Part shown: positions 8,977 to 16,565 of the stretch, piece after piece
Numbering within the stretch: position 1 is the stretch's first letter
How the letters are laid out: the number at the start of each line of letters is the position of its first letter
Assembly (NCBI RefSeq): GCF_027594865.1
Contig: NZ_CP089391.1
Coordinates: 6,230,501 to 6,294,500, forward strand
Source: Bradyrhizobium xenonodulans
Lineage (GTDB): Bacteria > Pseudomonadota > Alphaproteobacteria > Rhizobiales > Xanthobacteraceae
DNA length: 64,000 nucleotides
Direction of reading: 5' to 3'
Position numbers and translations under genes: made by a program
The notes under the pieces: generated by a model
What the model was told of the DNA's origin: nothing
The model's input: the letters and a program-made list of their open reading frames with translations, nothing else
The model's database searches: none

Positions 8977-10005
8977 CTACTTTGCGCCGCCGGTGGCGAG
9001 CAATCCCTCGAACTCCTTCAGGGCCGCAGAAGCCTGCTTGCCGCGGCTGTCGAGCCCGGCCGCCCATTCCTGCGCAACGCCCTTGAGCTTGTCCTTCATC
9101 TCGGCACGCGTCGCATCCGACAGCGGAACGAAGGCGATGCCCTGCTCCTTCATCTTCTGCTGCGTGACCTGCTGCTCCTTGTCGACATCAGCGCAGGCCT
9201 TCGGCGTGATCGCCTCCGAGGCCTCGTTCATCGCCTTCTTCACGTCATCAGGCAGCTTGTCCCAGACCGACTGATTGATGGAGTAGGCAACGATGAAGCT
9301 GCCGAAGCTGACGCCTTCGGTCGCATACTTGACGAGCTTGTCCAGCCCATAAGCGGCGACGCTGTCCATCGGGAATAGCAGCCCGTCCATGGTGCCGCGG
9401 GACAGCGACTCGTAGGCATCCGGCGCGGCCATGCGCACCGGCACCGCGCCCAGCGTGCGCACGGTGAGATCCTGCGCGCCGCCGGTGGTGCGCAGCTTCA
9501 GGCCCTGCATGTCCTTGATGGTCTCGACCTTCGCCTTGGCGGTCCACACCTGGTAGGGCGGCAGCACCACGGCCATCAGCAGCTTGATCTTGTTGGGCGC
9601 ATATTCGCGGCTGGCCAGGACGCCTTCCCGCGCAGACTTCCAATAGGCCAGCGTTCCCTGGCAACTCGTCTGGAACGCATCCGGTAATTGCGCGACCTCG
9701 GAGAGTGGCATCTTGTCCGAGACATAGGACGGTCCGATGTAGCCGATGTCGATCACGCCGGACTGGGTGAGCCGCAGCATATCGGTGGCCTTGCCGATCT
9801 GCTGGTTCGGATAGTGCGTGAAGGTGACCGCGCCATTGGTCCGCTTGGTGACATCGTCCATCCAGGGCTTCAGCATCAGACGGACGAGATAGTGGTCTCC
9901 GGGGAAGCTATCGGCGACCTTCAGCTCCAGCGCTTGGGCCGACATTGTCGAAACCGGCAGCGAAAGCGCGAGCACGGCGGCAGCCCGGACCAGATTTATC
10001 TTCAT
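8977..10005 (-). CDS. TRAP transporter periplasmic substrate-binding protein (DctP family)
   Basis: 342 residues from ATG at 10005 with GGGAGAATGAG directly before it. An N-terminal signal peptide (MKINLVRAAAVLALSLPVS, cleavage near AQA-LE) precedes the TRAP solute-binding fold. LKLRTTGGAQDLTVRTLGA carries the conserved Arg that usually pairs with the ligand carboxylate. It is the first gene of the minus-strand operon, so it faces the divergent CoA-transferase gene across a 227-base control region. The ligand is probably an organic acid, inferred from the Arg and from the CoA-transferase and lyase neighbours. Confidence 0.92.
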   Translation of the reverse strand: MKINLVRAAAVLALSLPVSTMSAQALELKVADSFPGDHYLVRLMLKPWMDDVTKRTNGAVTFTHYPNQQIGKATDMLRLTQSGVIDIGYIGPSYVSDKMPLSEVAQLPDAFQTSCQGTLAYWKSAREGVLASREYAPNKIKLLMAVVLPPYQVWTAKAKVETIKDMQGLKLRTTGGAQDLTVRTLGAVPVRMAAPDAYESLSRGTMDGLLFPMDSVAAYGLDKLVKYATEGVSFGSFIVAYSINQSVWDKLPDDVKKAMNEASEAITPKACADVDKEQQVTQQKMKEQGIAFVPLSDATRAEMKDKLKGVAQEWAAGLDSRGKQASAALKEFEGLLATGGAK

Positions 10006-10097
10006 CTCATTCTCCCTGACGCGTCCCACGCCGAAGGCGGCAGCGACTTGCTGCGGCACCGTCCGGCCCTCACTCCATTTCTTGCTTGAGGAAAATG

Positions 10098-10220
10098 TAC
10101 ATATATGTGAATTTATCTGTCAAGTATATGAACTATGCATACGGCTATGCGCGACGGAGCGGGGTCATCGAATTGACACTCGGGTTTTCTGAACCCTAAC
10201 TCCACATATATGAATTCATC
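10098..10220. promoter_or_regulatory. Repeated AT-rich operator-like motifs between divergent operons
   Basis: Two copies of an AT-rich element lie in an otherwise GC-rich divergent control region. One at 10098-10117 contains the perfect palindrome ACATATATGT followed by GAATTTATC. The other at 10202-10220 contains CACATATATG followed by AATTCATC, with ATGAATTCAT palindromic at 10210-10219. A third partial copy, GTATATGAAC, is at 10124-10133. One copy precedes each operon, as expected for a shared regulator. The IclR gene at the end of the plus operon is the obvious candidate. Confidence 0.5.
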
Positions 10221-10232
10221 GAACGAGGCTCC

Positions 10233-11435
10233 ATGGGACCGCTCGCCGGCTTCACCATTCTCGATCTGACCTCGGTGCTGATGGGTCCCTACGGCACACA
10301 GGTGCTGGCGGACATGGGCGCCGATGTCATCAAGGTCGAAAGTCCCGAGGGCGACATCGTCCGCCAGATCGGTCCCGGCCGCACGCCCGGCATGGGCGGG
10401 ATGTTTCACAATGCCAATCGCGGCAAGCGCAGCATCGTCCTCGACCTCAAGAAGAAGGAAGGCCGCGCCGCGCTGCTGCGGTTGGCCGAGCGCGCCAACG
10501 CACTGGTCTACAATGTACGCCCGCAGGCGATGGCGCGGCTCGGCCTCGACTACGAGACGCTTGCCGAGCTCAATCCCGCTCTCGTCTATGTCGGCGCGTT
10601 CGGCTACGGCCAGTCCGGCCCCTATGCCGCCAAGCCTGCTTACGACGATCTGATCCAGGGCGCCGCGACCATTCCGACGCTGCTCGCGGCCGCCGGCGAC
10701 GGAACGCCGCGCTACGTTCCCGTCACCATCGCCGACCGCATTGTCGGCCTGATGATGGTCAACGCCATTATGGGCGGGCTGATGCACCAGCAGCGCACGG
10801 GCGTCGGCCAGCGCATCGACGTGCCGATGTTCGAATCCATGACCGAGTTCGTGCTGGTCGATCATCTGGGCGGACTCACCTACGAGCCGCCGCTCGACCA
10901 TGGCGGCTATGCCCGCCTGCTCTCGCGCTACCGCCGCCCCTACAAAACCAGCGACGGCTATCTCTGCGTCCTCATCTACAACGACAAGCACTGGCGCAGC
11001 TTCTTCGAGGCGATCGGACAGCCTTATTTCCTCGATCAGCCGCGCTTCGCCAACCACGCCGCACGCACCAAGCATATCGACGAGATCTACGAAGAGATCG
11101 GCCATATCTTCGCAATGCGCACCACCGCGGAATGGCGTGAGCTGCTGGAGCGCGCCGACATTCCGGTGATGCCGATGCACACGCTGGAGACGATTTTGGA
11201 CGATCCGCATCTCAACGCGGTCGACTTCTTCAAGACCGTCGAGCACCCCGTGGAAGGCCGCATCCGACAGATGCGGGTGCCCTCGACCTGGAGCGTGACC
11301 CAGCCGGAAGCCGCCGGTCCCGCACCGACGCTCGGTCAGCACGGCCGCGACATTTTGCGCGAGGCGGGCTTCTCGACTGATGAGATCGAGCAGCTCGCGG
11401 AGCAAAAGGCAGTTCATCTGGCCGCGCCGCCCTAA
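10233..11435 (+). CDS. CaiB/BaiF family (class III) CoA-transferase
   Basis: 400 residues, the typical single-domain length. It has the N-terminal MGPLAGFTILDLTSVLMGP and MGADVIKVESPEGD, with NRGKRSIVLDLK further on. The catalytic Asp of the family fits Asp168 in VTIADRIVG, followed by QRTGVGQRIDVPMFE. Class III enzymes form an aspartyl/CoA thioester intermediate and exchange CoA between acids. GAGG precedes the ATG by four bases. It is the first gene of the plus operon with a MaoC hydratase, a CitE-like lyase and an IclR regulator. P. aeruginosa itaconate CoA-transferase belongs to this family. Confidence 0.93.
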   Translation: MGPLAGFTILDLTSVLMGPYGTQVLADMGADVIKVESPEGDIVRQIGPGRTPGMGGMFHNANRGKRSIVLDLKKKEGRAALLRLAERANALVYNVRPQAMARLGLDYETLAELNPALVYVGAFGYGQSGPYAAKPAYDDLIQGAATIPTLLAAAGDGTPRYVPVTIADRIVGLMMVNAIMGGLMHQQRTGVGQRIDVPMFESMTEFVLVDHLGGLTYEPPLDHGGYARLLSRYRRPYKTSDGYLCVLIYNDKHWRSFFEAIGQPYFLDQPRFANHAARTKHIDEIYEEIGHIFAMRTTAEWRELLERADIPVMPMHTLETILDDPHLNAVDFFKTVEHPVEGRIRQMRVPSTWSVTQPEAAGPAPTLGQHGRDILREAGFSTDEIEQLAEQKAVHLAAPP

Positions 11436-11479
11436 AGGCGGCACGGGCAAAATCGCAAAGACACAGGGAGGAAACCGCG

Positions 11480-11932
11480 ATGGCCGGACTTTATTTCGAA
11501 GACTTTTCCGTCGGCCAGGAGTTCAGGCATCCGCTGACCCGGACCGTCACGGAAATGGACAACACCATGTTCAGCCTGTTGACGCTCAATCCGCAGCCGC
11601 TGCACATCGACGCGCATTTCTCCGAAAAGACCGAGTTCGGCCAGCGCATTTTCAACAGCCTTTACACCCTCGGCATCATGATCGGCATGACGGTCTATGA
11701 TACGACCATGGGCACCACCGTCGCCAATCTCGGCATGACCGACGTGACGTTTCCAAAACCGGTCTTCCATGGCGACACCTTGCGGGCGACGACGAAGGTG
11801 CTTTCGTTGCGGGAATCCAAATCGCGCCCGAAGGCGGGCATCGTCGAGTTCGAGCACCACGCTCTTAACCAGCACGACGAGATCGTCGGCAAATGCCGCC
11901 GCATGGCGATGATGCACAAGAGGCCGGTCTGA
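11480..11932 (+). CDS. MaoC-family acyl-CoA hydratase
   Basis: 150 residues with a single hot-dog domain. The hydratase motif region reads LNPQPLHIDAHFSEKTEFG and carries the catalytic Asp/His pair, followed by the helix RIFNSLYTLGIMIG. It would add water to an enoyl-CoA. Position between a CoA-transferase and a CitE-type lyase matches Ich/RipB (itaconyl-CoA hydratase) of known itaconate operons, but mesaconyl- or other enoyl-CoA substrates are equally compatible. GGGAGGAAACC precedes the ATG. Its stop overlaps the next start by one base (TGATG). Confidence 0.9.
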   Translation: MAGLYFEDFSVGQEFRHPLTRTVTEMDNTMFSLLTLNPQPLHIDAHFSEKTEFGQRIFNSLYTLGIMIGMTVYDTTMGTTVANLGMTDVTFPKPVFHGDTLRATTKVLSLRESKSRPKAGIVEFEHHALNQHDEIVGKCRRMAMMHKRPV

Positions 11933-12783
11933 TGCGTTCCATGCTGTTCGTGCCGGGCGATTCCCCGCGCAAATTCGAGAAGGCGAGCGAAGGCAAGGCC
12001 GACGCGCTGATCATCGATCTCGAAGATTCCGTCGTCACCGACAAGAAGCTGGAAGCGCGCGAGCTGACGCTTGCGATGCTGAAGGGTCGCCCTGGGCCGC
12101 ACCGGCTCTATGTCCGCGTCAACGCGCTCGACACCGGCATGACGCTCGCTGATCTCGCCGCGGTGATGCCGGGCAAACCCGACGGAATCGTGCTGCCGAA
12201 ATCGCAGGGCGGCGACGACGTGCGCCAGGTCGCAACCTGGCTCGAAGCCCTGGAAGCGGCGGCCGGCATCACGGTCGGCACGACCCGCATCGTCTGTGTC
12301 GCGACCGAGACCGCGAGTTCGATCTTCGGGCTCGGCAGCTACAAGGGCTGCTCCCCTCGCCTCGCCGGCCTGATGTGGGGCGCGGAAGATCTCTCGGCTT
12401 CGCTGGGAGCCACCGAAAAAGCTTCCGGCGGCGTGTTCCACAGCCCCTACCGCCTCGCGCGCGACCTCTGCCTGATGGCGGCGGCCGCAGCCGAGGTCGC
12501 GCCGATCGACACCGTCTACACCGACATCGACAATCTCGCCGGCCTCGAGCAGGAAACGCGCGCGGCTCGGCGCGACGGTTTTTCGGCGAAGGCGCTGATC
12601 CACCCCAAGCACGTCGATGTCGTCAACGCGGCGTTCGCGCCGACCGACGCCGAGCGCAGCTGGGCGGAGAAGGTGATCGCGGCGTTCGCGAGCAATCCGA
12701 ACTCCGGCACGCTCCGGCTCGACGGCCAGATGATCGACAAGCCGCATCTTCGCGCCGCGAAGAAGATCCTCGGCCAGCCCTAG
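11932..12783 (+). CDS. CitE-like CoA-ester lyase (HpcH/HpaI aldolase family)
   Basis: 283 residues from ATG at 11932, which overlaps the MaoC stop. MRSMLFVPGDSPRKFEKA and ADALIIDLEDSV carry the Mg2+-binding acidic residues of the CitE/malyl-CoA lyase group. LMWGAEDLSASLG and KALIHPKHVDVVNAAF are also typical. It would split a hydroxyacyl-CoA such as citramalyl-CoA or methylmalyl-CoA into acetyl- or propionyl-CoA plus an oxoacid. Its place after CoA-transferase and hydratase makes this the carbon-carbon cleavage step of the pathway. The exact substrate cannot be read from the sequence. Confidence 0.9.
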   Translation: MRSMLFVPGDSPRKFEKASEGKADALIIDLEDSVVTDKKLEARELTLAMLKGRPGPHRLYVRVNALDTGMTLADLAAVMPGKPDGIVLPKSQGGDDVRQVATWLEALEAAAGITVGTTRIVCVATETASSIFGLGSYKGCSPRLAGLMWGAEDLSASLGATEKASGGVFHSPYRLARDLCLMAAAAAEVAPIDTVYTDIDNLAGLEQETRAARRDGFSAKALIHPKHVDVVNAAFAPTDAERSWAEKVIAAFASNPNSGTLRLDGQMIDKPHLRAAKKILGQP

Positions 12784-12802
12784 ACCAGGACATCGCCCCA
12801 CC

Positions 12803-13543
12803 ATGATCGTTCGCCAAGCCGCAAACGTCCTGGAGATCATGGAATTCTTCGCGCAAACGAGGAAGCCGGCGACGCTTGCCGAGATCGCCGATCATTTCGG
12901 CTGGCCGCGCTCGTCGACCTTCAACCTGCTCGCGACGCTGTCGGAGAAGGGCTATCTCTACGAACCGCGGCCGCGCGCCGGCTTCTATCCGACGCCGCGC
13001 TGGCTGGCGATGGCGCGGATGATCTCCGAGGTCGAGCCGCTGCCGCCGTGGACGCATCAGCTGATCGCCGATCTCTCTTCGGAAACAGGCGAGACCGCGT
13101 CGATCGTGGCGCCCGCGGGCGTGATGGCCGTGTTCATCGACGTCGTCGAGTCCCAGGCCGCGATCCGTTATTTCGCGACCATCGGCCACCGCGTGCCGAT
13201 CCACGCCACCGCAAGCGGCCGTGCGCTGCTGCTGCAATATTCGCAGGAGGAACGCGACTCCGTTTATCGCAAGATCGAGTTCAAGCAGTATGGACCGTCG
13301 ACGCCGATCAGCATCGAGGCCGTCGAGACCGAGCTGCGCAATTCCATCGCGCGCGGCTTTTGCCAGAGTTTTGCGGATTATAGCCGCGATCTCGCCGGCG
13401 CCGCGATTCCGCTGCCGATCGGCGACCGCAGATTGTCGGTCGTCGTGGCGGGGCCGGAATTTCGCATCGGCCCGAAGGTGCCCGAGGTGGCCGCGCTGAT
13501 CGCGCGGACGGTCGACCGGCTGCGGCCGAAGACGGCGGCGTAG
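12803..13543 (+). CDS. IclR-family transcriptional regulator
   Basis: 246 residues. The N-terminal winged helix-turn-helix (residues ~1-65, ADHFGWPRSSTFNLLATLSEKGYL) is followed by the IclR effector domain, with the typical HRVPIHATASGRALL segment and ARGFCQSFADYSRDLAGAAIP. It starts 19 bases after the lyase stop and ends the plus operon, so it is probably the local regulator of both divergent arms and senses a pathway intermediate. The ribosome site is weak. Whether it activates or represses cannot be told. Confidence 0.92.
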   Translation: MIVRQAANVLEIMEFFAQTRKPATLAEIADHFGWPRSSTFNLLATLSEKGYLYEPRPRAGFYPTPRWLAMARMISEVEPLPPWTHQLIADLSSETGETASIVAPAGVMAVFIDVVESQAAIRYFATIGHRVPIHATASGRALLLQYSQEERDSVYRKIEFKQYGPSTPISIEAVETELRNSIARGFCQSFADYSRDLAGAAIPLPIGDRRLSVVVAGPEFRIGPKVPEVAALIARTVDRLRPKTAA

Positions 13544-13550
13544 GATAACT

Positions 13551-13967
13551 TCAGTCGAATCCCTGAACGGGCGGCGTCGAGGTCTGCGCCGGCACCGCTG
13601 GAGCAGCTTGAACCGGCTGCACCGCAGGCGGGGCTTGTAGCGGCGGAGTGCTGGCAGCTCGCATCTGGCCGTTGGCGGCCATCGCGTCGCGCGGGCGCGG
13701 CGGAGCGCCATTCGCGGCTGCGCGATACGCCTCGCGGCGTGGCGGCTGCCGATGTCTCGCCGAGTGCGAGCCTCTCACGCCCCAGGACCGGGCGATTGCA
13801 GGTCCCGCGGTATAACCGACTACCGCGCCCGCGACGGCACCGATCGGCCCCAACACGACGGCGCCTGACACGGCTCCCAACGCTGCAGCGCCGGCGCGCT
13901 CTTGCGCAATGGCGCTTGCAGGCACGCCAGCTAGCATCACGACGGCCGCTATCAGAGCTTTCTTCAT
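13551..13967 (-). CDS. Small exported protein with glycine-zipper segment
   Basis: 138 residues from ATG at 13967. A signal peptide (MKKALIAAVVMLAGVPASAIAQ) is followed by an Ala/Gly-rich hydrophobic stretch, LGAVSGAVVLGPIGAVAGAV, of glycine-zipper type. A basic middle and a Pro/Ala/Gln-rich tail (many PxxQ and APA units) complete it. Such proteins are common, poorly characterised envelope proteins in rhizobia. The gene is convergent with the IclR gene, only 7 bases apart. The upstream ATG at 13994 would add nine residues before the signal peptide, so the shorter start is preferred. Confidence 0.7.
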   Translation of the reverse strand: MKKALIAAVVMLAGVPASAIAQERAGAAALGAVSGAVVLGPIGAVAGAVVGYTAGPAIARSWGVRGSHSARHRQPPRREAYRAAANGAPPRPRDAMAANGQMRAASTPPLQAPPAVQPVQAAPAVPAQTSTPPVQGFD

Positions 13968-14119
13968 TCGAGCGCCTCCCTCACGGGAGATCACTCCTGC
14001 TCAAATATGGCTGCACGAGGTTTGCTTGCCGGCCAACAGAAGGCAATCAGCGGTGGAACTCCGCCTTCGCAGGGATTTCACCCTCAACCGGGGTTCGCGC
14101 TGGCCACTCGGTGCAACTG

Positions 14120-14920
14120 CTACACGATCTTGATCGACATGTCCGGCAAGCCTTCGAGCTTGCACAGCAAAACGTCACCCTTCACGACGGGCCCGACATT
14201 CTCCGGCGTGCCGGAATAGATGATGTCGCCGGCCTTGAGCTCGAACGCTTCCGACAGCTTTGCGATCTGCTCGGCGACGCTCCAGATCATCTTGCTGAGA
14301 TCCGAGTTCTGCTTCACCGTGCCGTTGATCGCCAGCGAAATCCCGCCCTTCTCGAAATGACCTGTCTTGCTCGCGGGGTGGATCGGGCCGAGCACAGCGG
14401 CGTGATCAAAACTCTTGCCGATCTCCCAGGGCTTCTTCTCCGCGGCCATGCCGTTCTGGAGATCGCGCCGGGTCATGTCGAGGCCGAGCGCGTAGCCATA
14501 GACGTGCTCGAGCGCCTTGTCGGCCGGGATGTTGGTGCCGCCGGATTTCAGTGCGGCCACCAGCTCGACCTCATGATGATAGTTCTTGGTCAGCGACGGA
14601 TAAGGATGGTCGGCGACCTCGCCAACCGCGACGTTCTGGATCGCGTCGGTCGGCTTCTGGAAGAAGAACGGCGGCTCGCGGTTCGGATCCGAACCGCGCT
14701 CGATCGCGTGCGCGGCGTAGTTGCGGCCGATGCAGTAGATGCGGCGGACCTGGAACACCTGGGTCTTGCCGACGATCGGGATCGTGACCATCGGCACCGG
14801 GAAGATCGGCTTGGGTGCGGCCTGCGCGGCGGCCGGCACGACGTCCGCCATGGTGGCTGCGGTCGCAACCGCGGCGGTTGCGAGCAGATCGCGTCGCGTG
14901 GGTGAGGAGGTGTTCTTCAT
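14120..14920 (-). CDS. Fumarylacetoacetate hydrolase-family protein with Tat signal
   Basis: 266 residues from ATG at 14920. The first ~35 residues form a twin-arginine signal (SPTRRDLLAT, then a hydrophobic Ala-rich stretch ending AAAQA). The rest is a complete FAH fold: IYCIGRNYAAHAIE, the metal-binding acidic segment NYHHEVELVAAL, LGLDMTRRDLQ and SGTPENVGPVVKGD. Relatives are cytoplasmic hydrolases, decarboxylases or isomerases of 2-oxo/2-hydroxy acids. An exported copy is unusual, so the periplasmic role and substrate are unknown. It faces the glycosidase gene divergently. Confidence 0.85.
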   Translation of the reverse strand: MKNTSSPTRRDLLATAAVATAATMADVVPAAAQAAPKPIFPVPMVTIPIVGKTQVFQVRRIYCIGRNYAAHAIERGSDPNREPPFFFQKPTDAIQNVAVGEVADHPYPSLTKNYHHEVELVAALKSGGTNIPADKALEHVYGYALGLDMTRRDLQNGMAAEKKPWEIGKSFDHAAVLGPIHPASKTGHFEKGGISLAINGTVKQNSDLSKMIWSVAEQIAKLSEAFELKAGDIIYSGTPENVGPVVKGDVLLCKLEGLPDMSIKIV

Positions 14921-15072
14921 GTGTTTTGCTCCCTGACGGCCATTTGCGCCGGATCGACCGATAGTGGATCGGGCAGGGCCGGGCAACGTCTTTGGCCTTG
15001 ATTATCGCAGCGCATCATGCGGATCGCGCGCTAGGATCGGTGCTCCAACAAGGCCGGGCCAGGGCGAGCGTC

Positions 15073-16560
15073 ATGCGGACGATCAGCAGAATTGCCTTCG
15101 CACTGCTCATCAGCGCGACGTCGCCGGGATCCGGCAATAGCGCGGACATCATCGCGCCTACGCGCATGAAAGTATCAGGCACGATCGACGCCCGCTTCCA
15201 ATCCTACAATGTCGAGATGGTCGAGGTGACCGGCGGCCGGTTCTGGAAACCCTACGCACAGAAGGACATGCGTCGTGATCGCTACGCTTATCGGCCGCCG
15301 GTAGATCTCGCCAACCCGCGCCTGCGCAGGCTCGCCGCGGCACTCGGGCCCGCCTACATGCGGGTCAGCGGCACCTGGGCGAATGCGACTTTTTTCGCCG
15401 ACACCGACAGTGCGGGGTCCGCGCCACCCACCGGCTTCAACAGCGTGCTCACCCGCGCGCAATGGCGCGGGGCCGTCGATTTTGCCCGCGCGGTCAATGC
15501 GGAGATCGTGACGTCCTTTGCCGTCAGTCCCGGCATCCGCCGCCCGGACGGCGTGTGGACGCCGGACCAGGCGCAGAGTCTCATTGACTACACGCGGCAA
15601 CTCGGTGGCCGGATCGCTGCCGCCGAATTCATGAATGAGCCGACGCTCGCGGCGACCAACGGGCCCCCACCGGGATATGACGCAAAGGCCTATGGCCGCG
15701 ACTTCAGGGTCTTTCGCGACTGGATGCGGCGATCGGCACCGGAGACGCTCATCGTCGGCCCGGGCGCCGCAGGCGACACCACGTCCTCATCCGGCGGCAT
15801 TCGCACGCGCGATCTGCTCGCAGCGTCCGGTTCCGGCGTCGATCGCTTCTCCTATCATCACTACAACACGCTCTCGGCCCGCTGCGGCGGGCACGACGAT
15901 CCGGTGCAGTCGCTATCCGAAGACTGGCTGTCGCGGACCAACGCCGCGCTAAACATCTACCGCGACCTGCGCGACGCATTCGAGCCGGGCAAGCCGATCT
16001 GGCTGACGGAGACGGCGAATGCCGCCTGCGGTGGCAACAAGTCGGATGCGACCTTCCTCGACACGTTCCGCTATCTCGATCAGCTAGGCCGCCTTGCGAA
16101 GGCCGGCGTGCAGGTCGTCATGCACAACACGCTCACGGCCAGCGACTACGGCTTGCTCGACGAAAGGACCTTCCGTCCGCGGCCGAATTACTGGGGCGCC
16201 CTGCTCTGGCGCCGGTTGATGGGATCGACAGTGCTCGACCCGGGCATGGCCTCGACACCCGGTCTCCACGCCTATGCACATTGCCATGCCGCGACGAAGG
16301 GCGCGGCATCCGTACTCCTCATCAACACGTCGCGGCACGAGTCACGTTCCGTAACGCTGGCTGTTTCGGCCGAGCGCTACACGCTTCAAGCGGAGCGTCC
16401 TCAGGACACGAATGTGCAGTTGAACGGCAAGGGACTCTCGCTGACGGACGACGACGACCTGCCCCGCTTCGAAGCGCGCGCGACGTCGCCGGGTCAAGTT
16501 CGCCTGCCACCAGCGAGCATCACCTTCCTGGTGATGCCCGACGCCGCCGCCTGCCGTTGA
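15073..16560 (+). CDS. Secreted GH79-like glycoside hydrolase
   Basis: 495 residues from ATG at 15073, with a signal peptide (MRTISRIAFALLISATS). MRVSGTWANATFF resembles the start of the (beta/alpha)8 barrel in heparanase/beta-glucuronidase enzymes. The acid/base Glu is Glu189 in AAEFMNEPT and the nucleophile Glu is Glu313 in WLTETANAACGG. A C-terminal beta-domain follows. Clan GH-A and family GH79 are inferred from these motifs. The likely activity is release of glucuronic acid or a related sugar from glycans outside the cytoplasm. Confidence 0.78.
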   Translation: MRTISRIAFALLISATSPGSGNSADIIAPTRMKVSGTIDARFQSYNVEMVEVTGGRFWKPYAQKDMRRDRYAYRPPVDLANPRLRRLAAALGPAYMRVSGTWANATFFADTDSAGSAPPTGFNSVLTRAQWRGAVDFARAVNAEIVTSFAVSPGIRRPDGVWTPDQAQSLIDYTRQLGGRIAAAEFMNEPTLAATNGPPPGYDAKAYGRDFRVFRDWMRRSAPETLIVGPGAAGDTTSSSGGIRTRDLLAASGSGVDRFSYHHYNTLSARCGGHDDPVQSLSEDWLSRTNAALNIYRDLRDAFEPGKPIWLTETANAACGGNKSDATFLDTFRYLDQLGRLAKAGVQVVMHNTLTASDYGLLDERTFRPRPNYWGALLWRRLMGSTVLDPGMASTPGLHAYAHCHAATKGAASVLLINTSRHESRSVTLAVSAERYTLQAERPQDTNVQLNGKGLSLTDDDDLPRFEARATSPGQVRLPPASITFLVMPDAAACR

Positions 16561-16565
16561 GGTGC

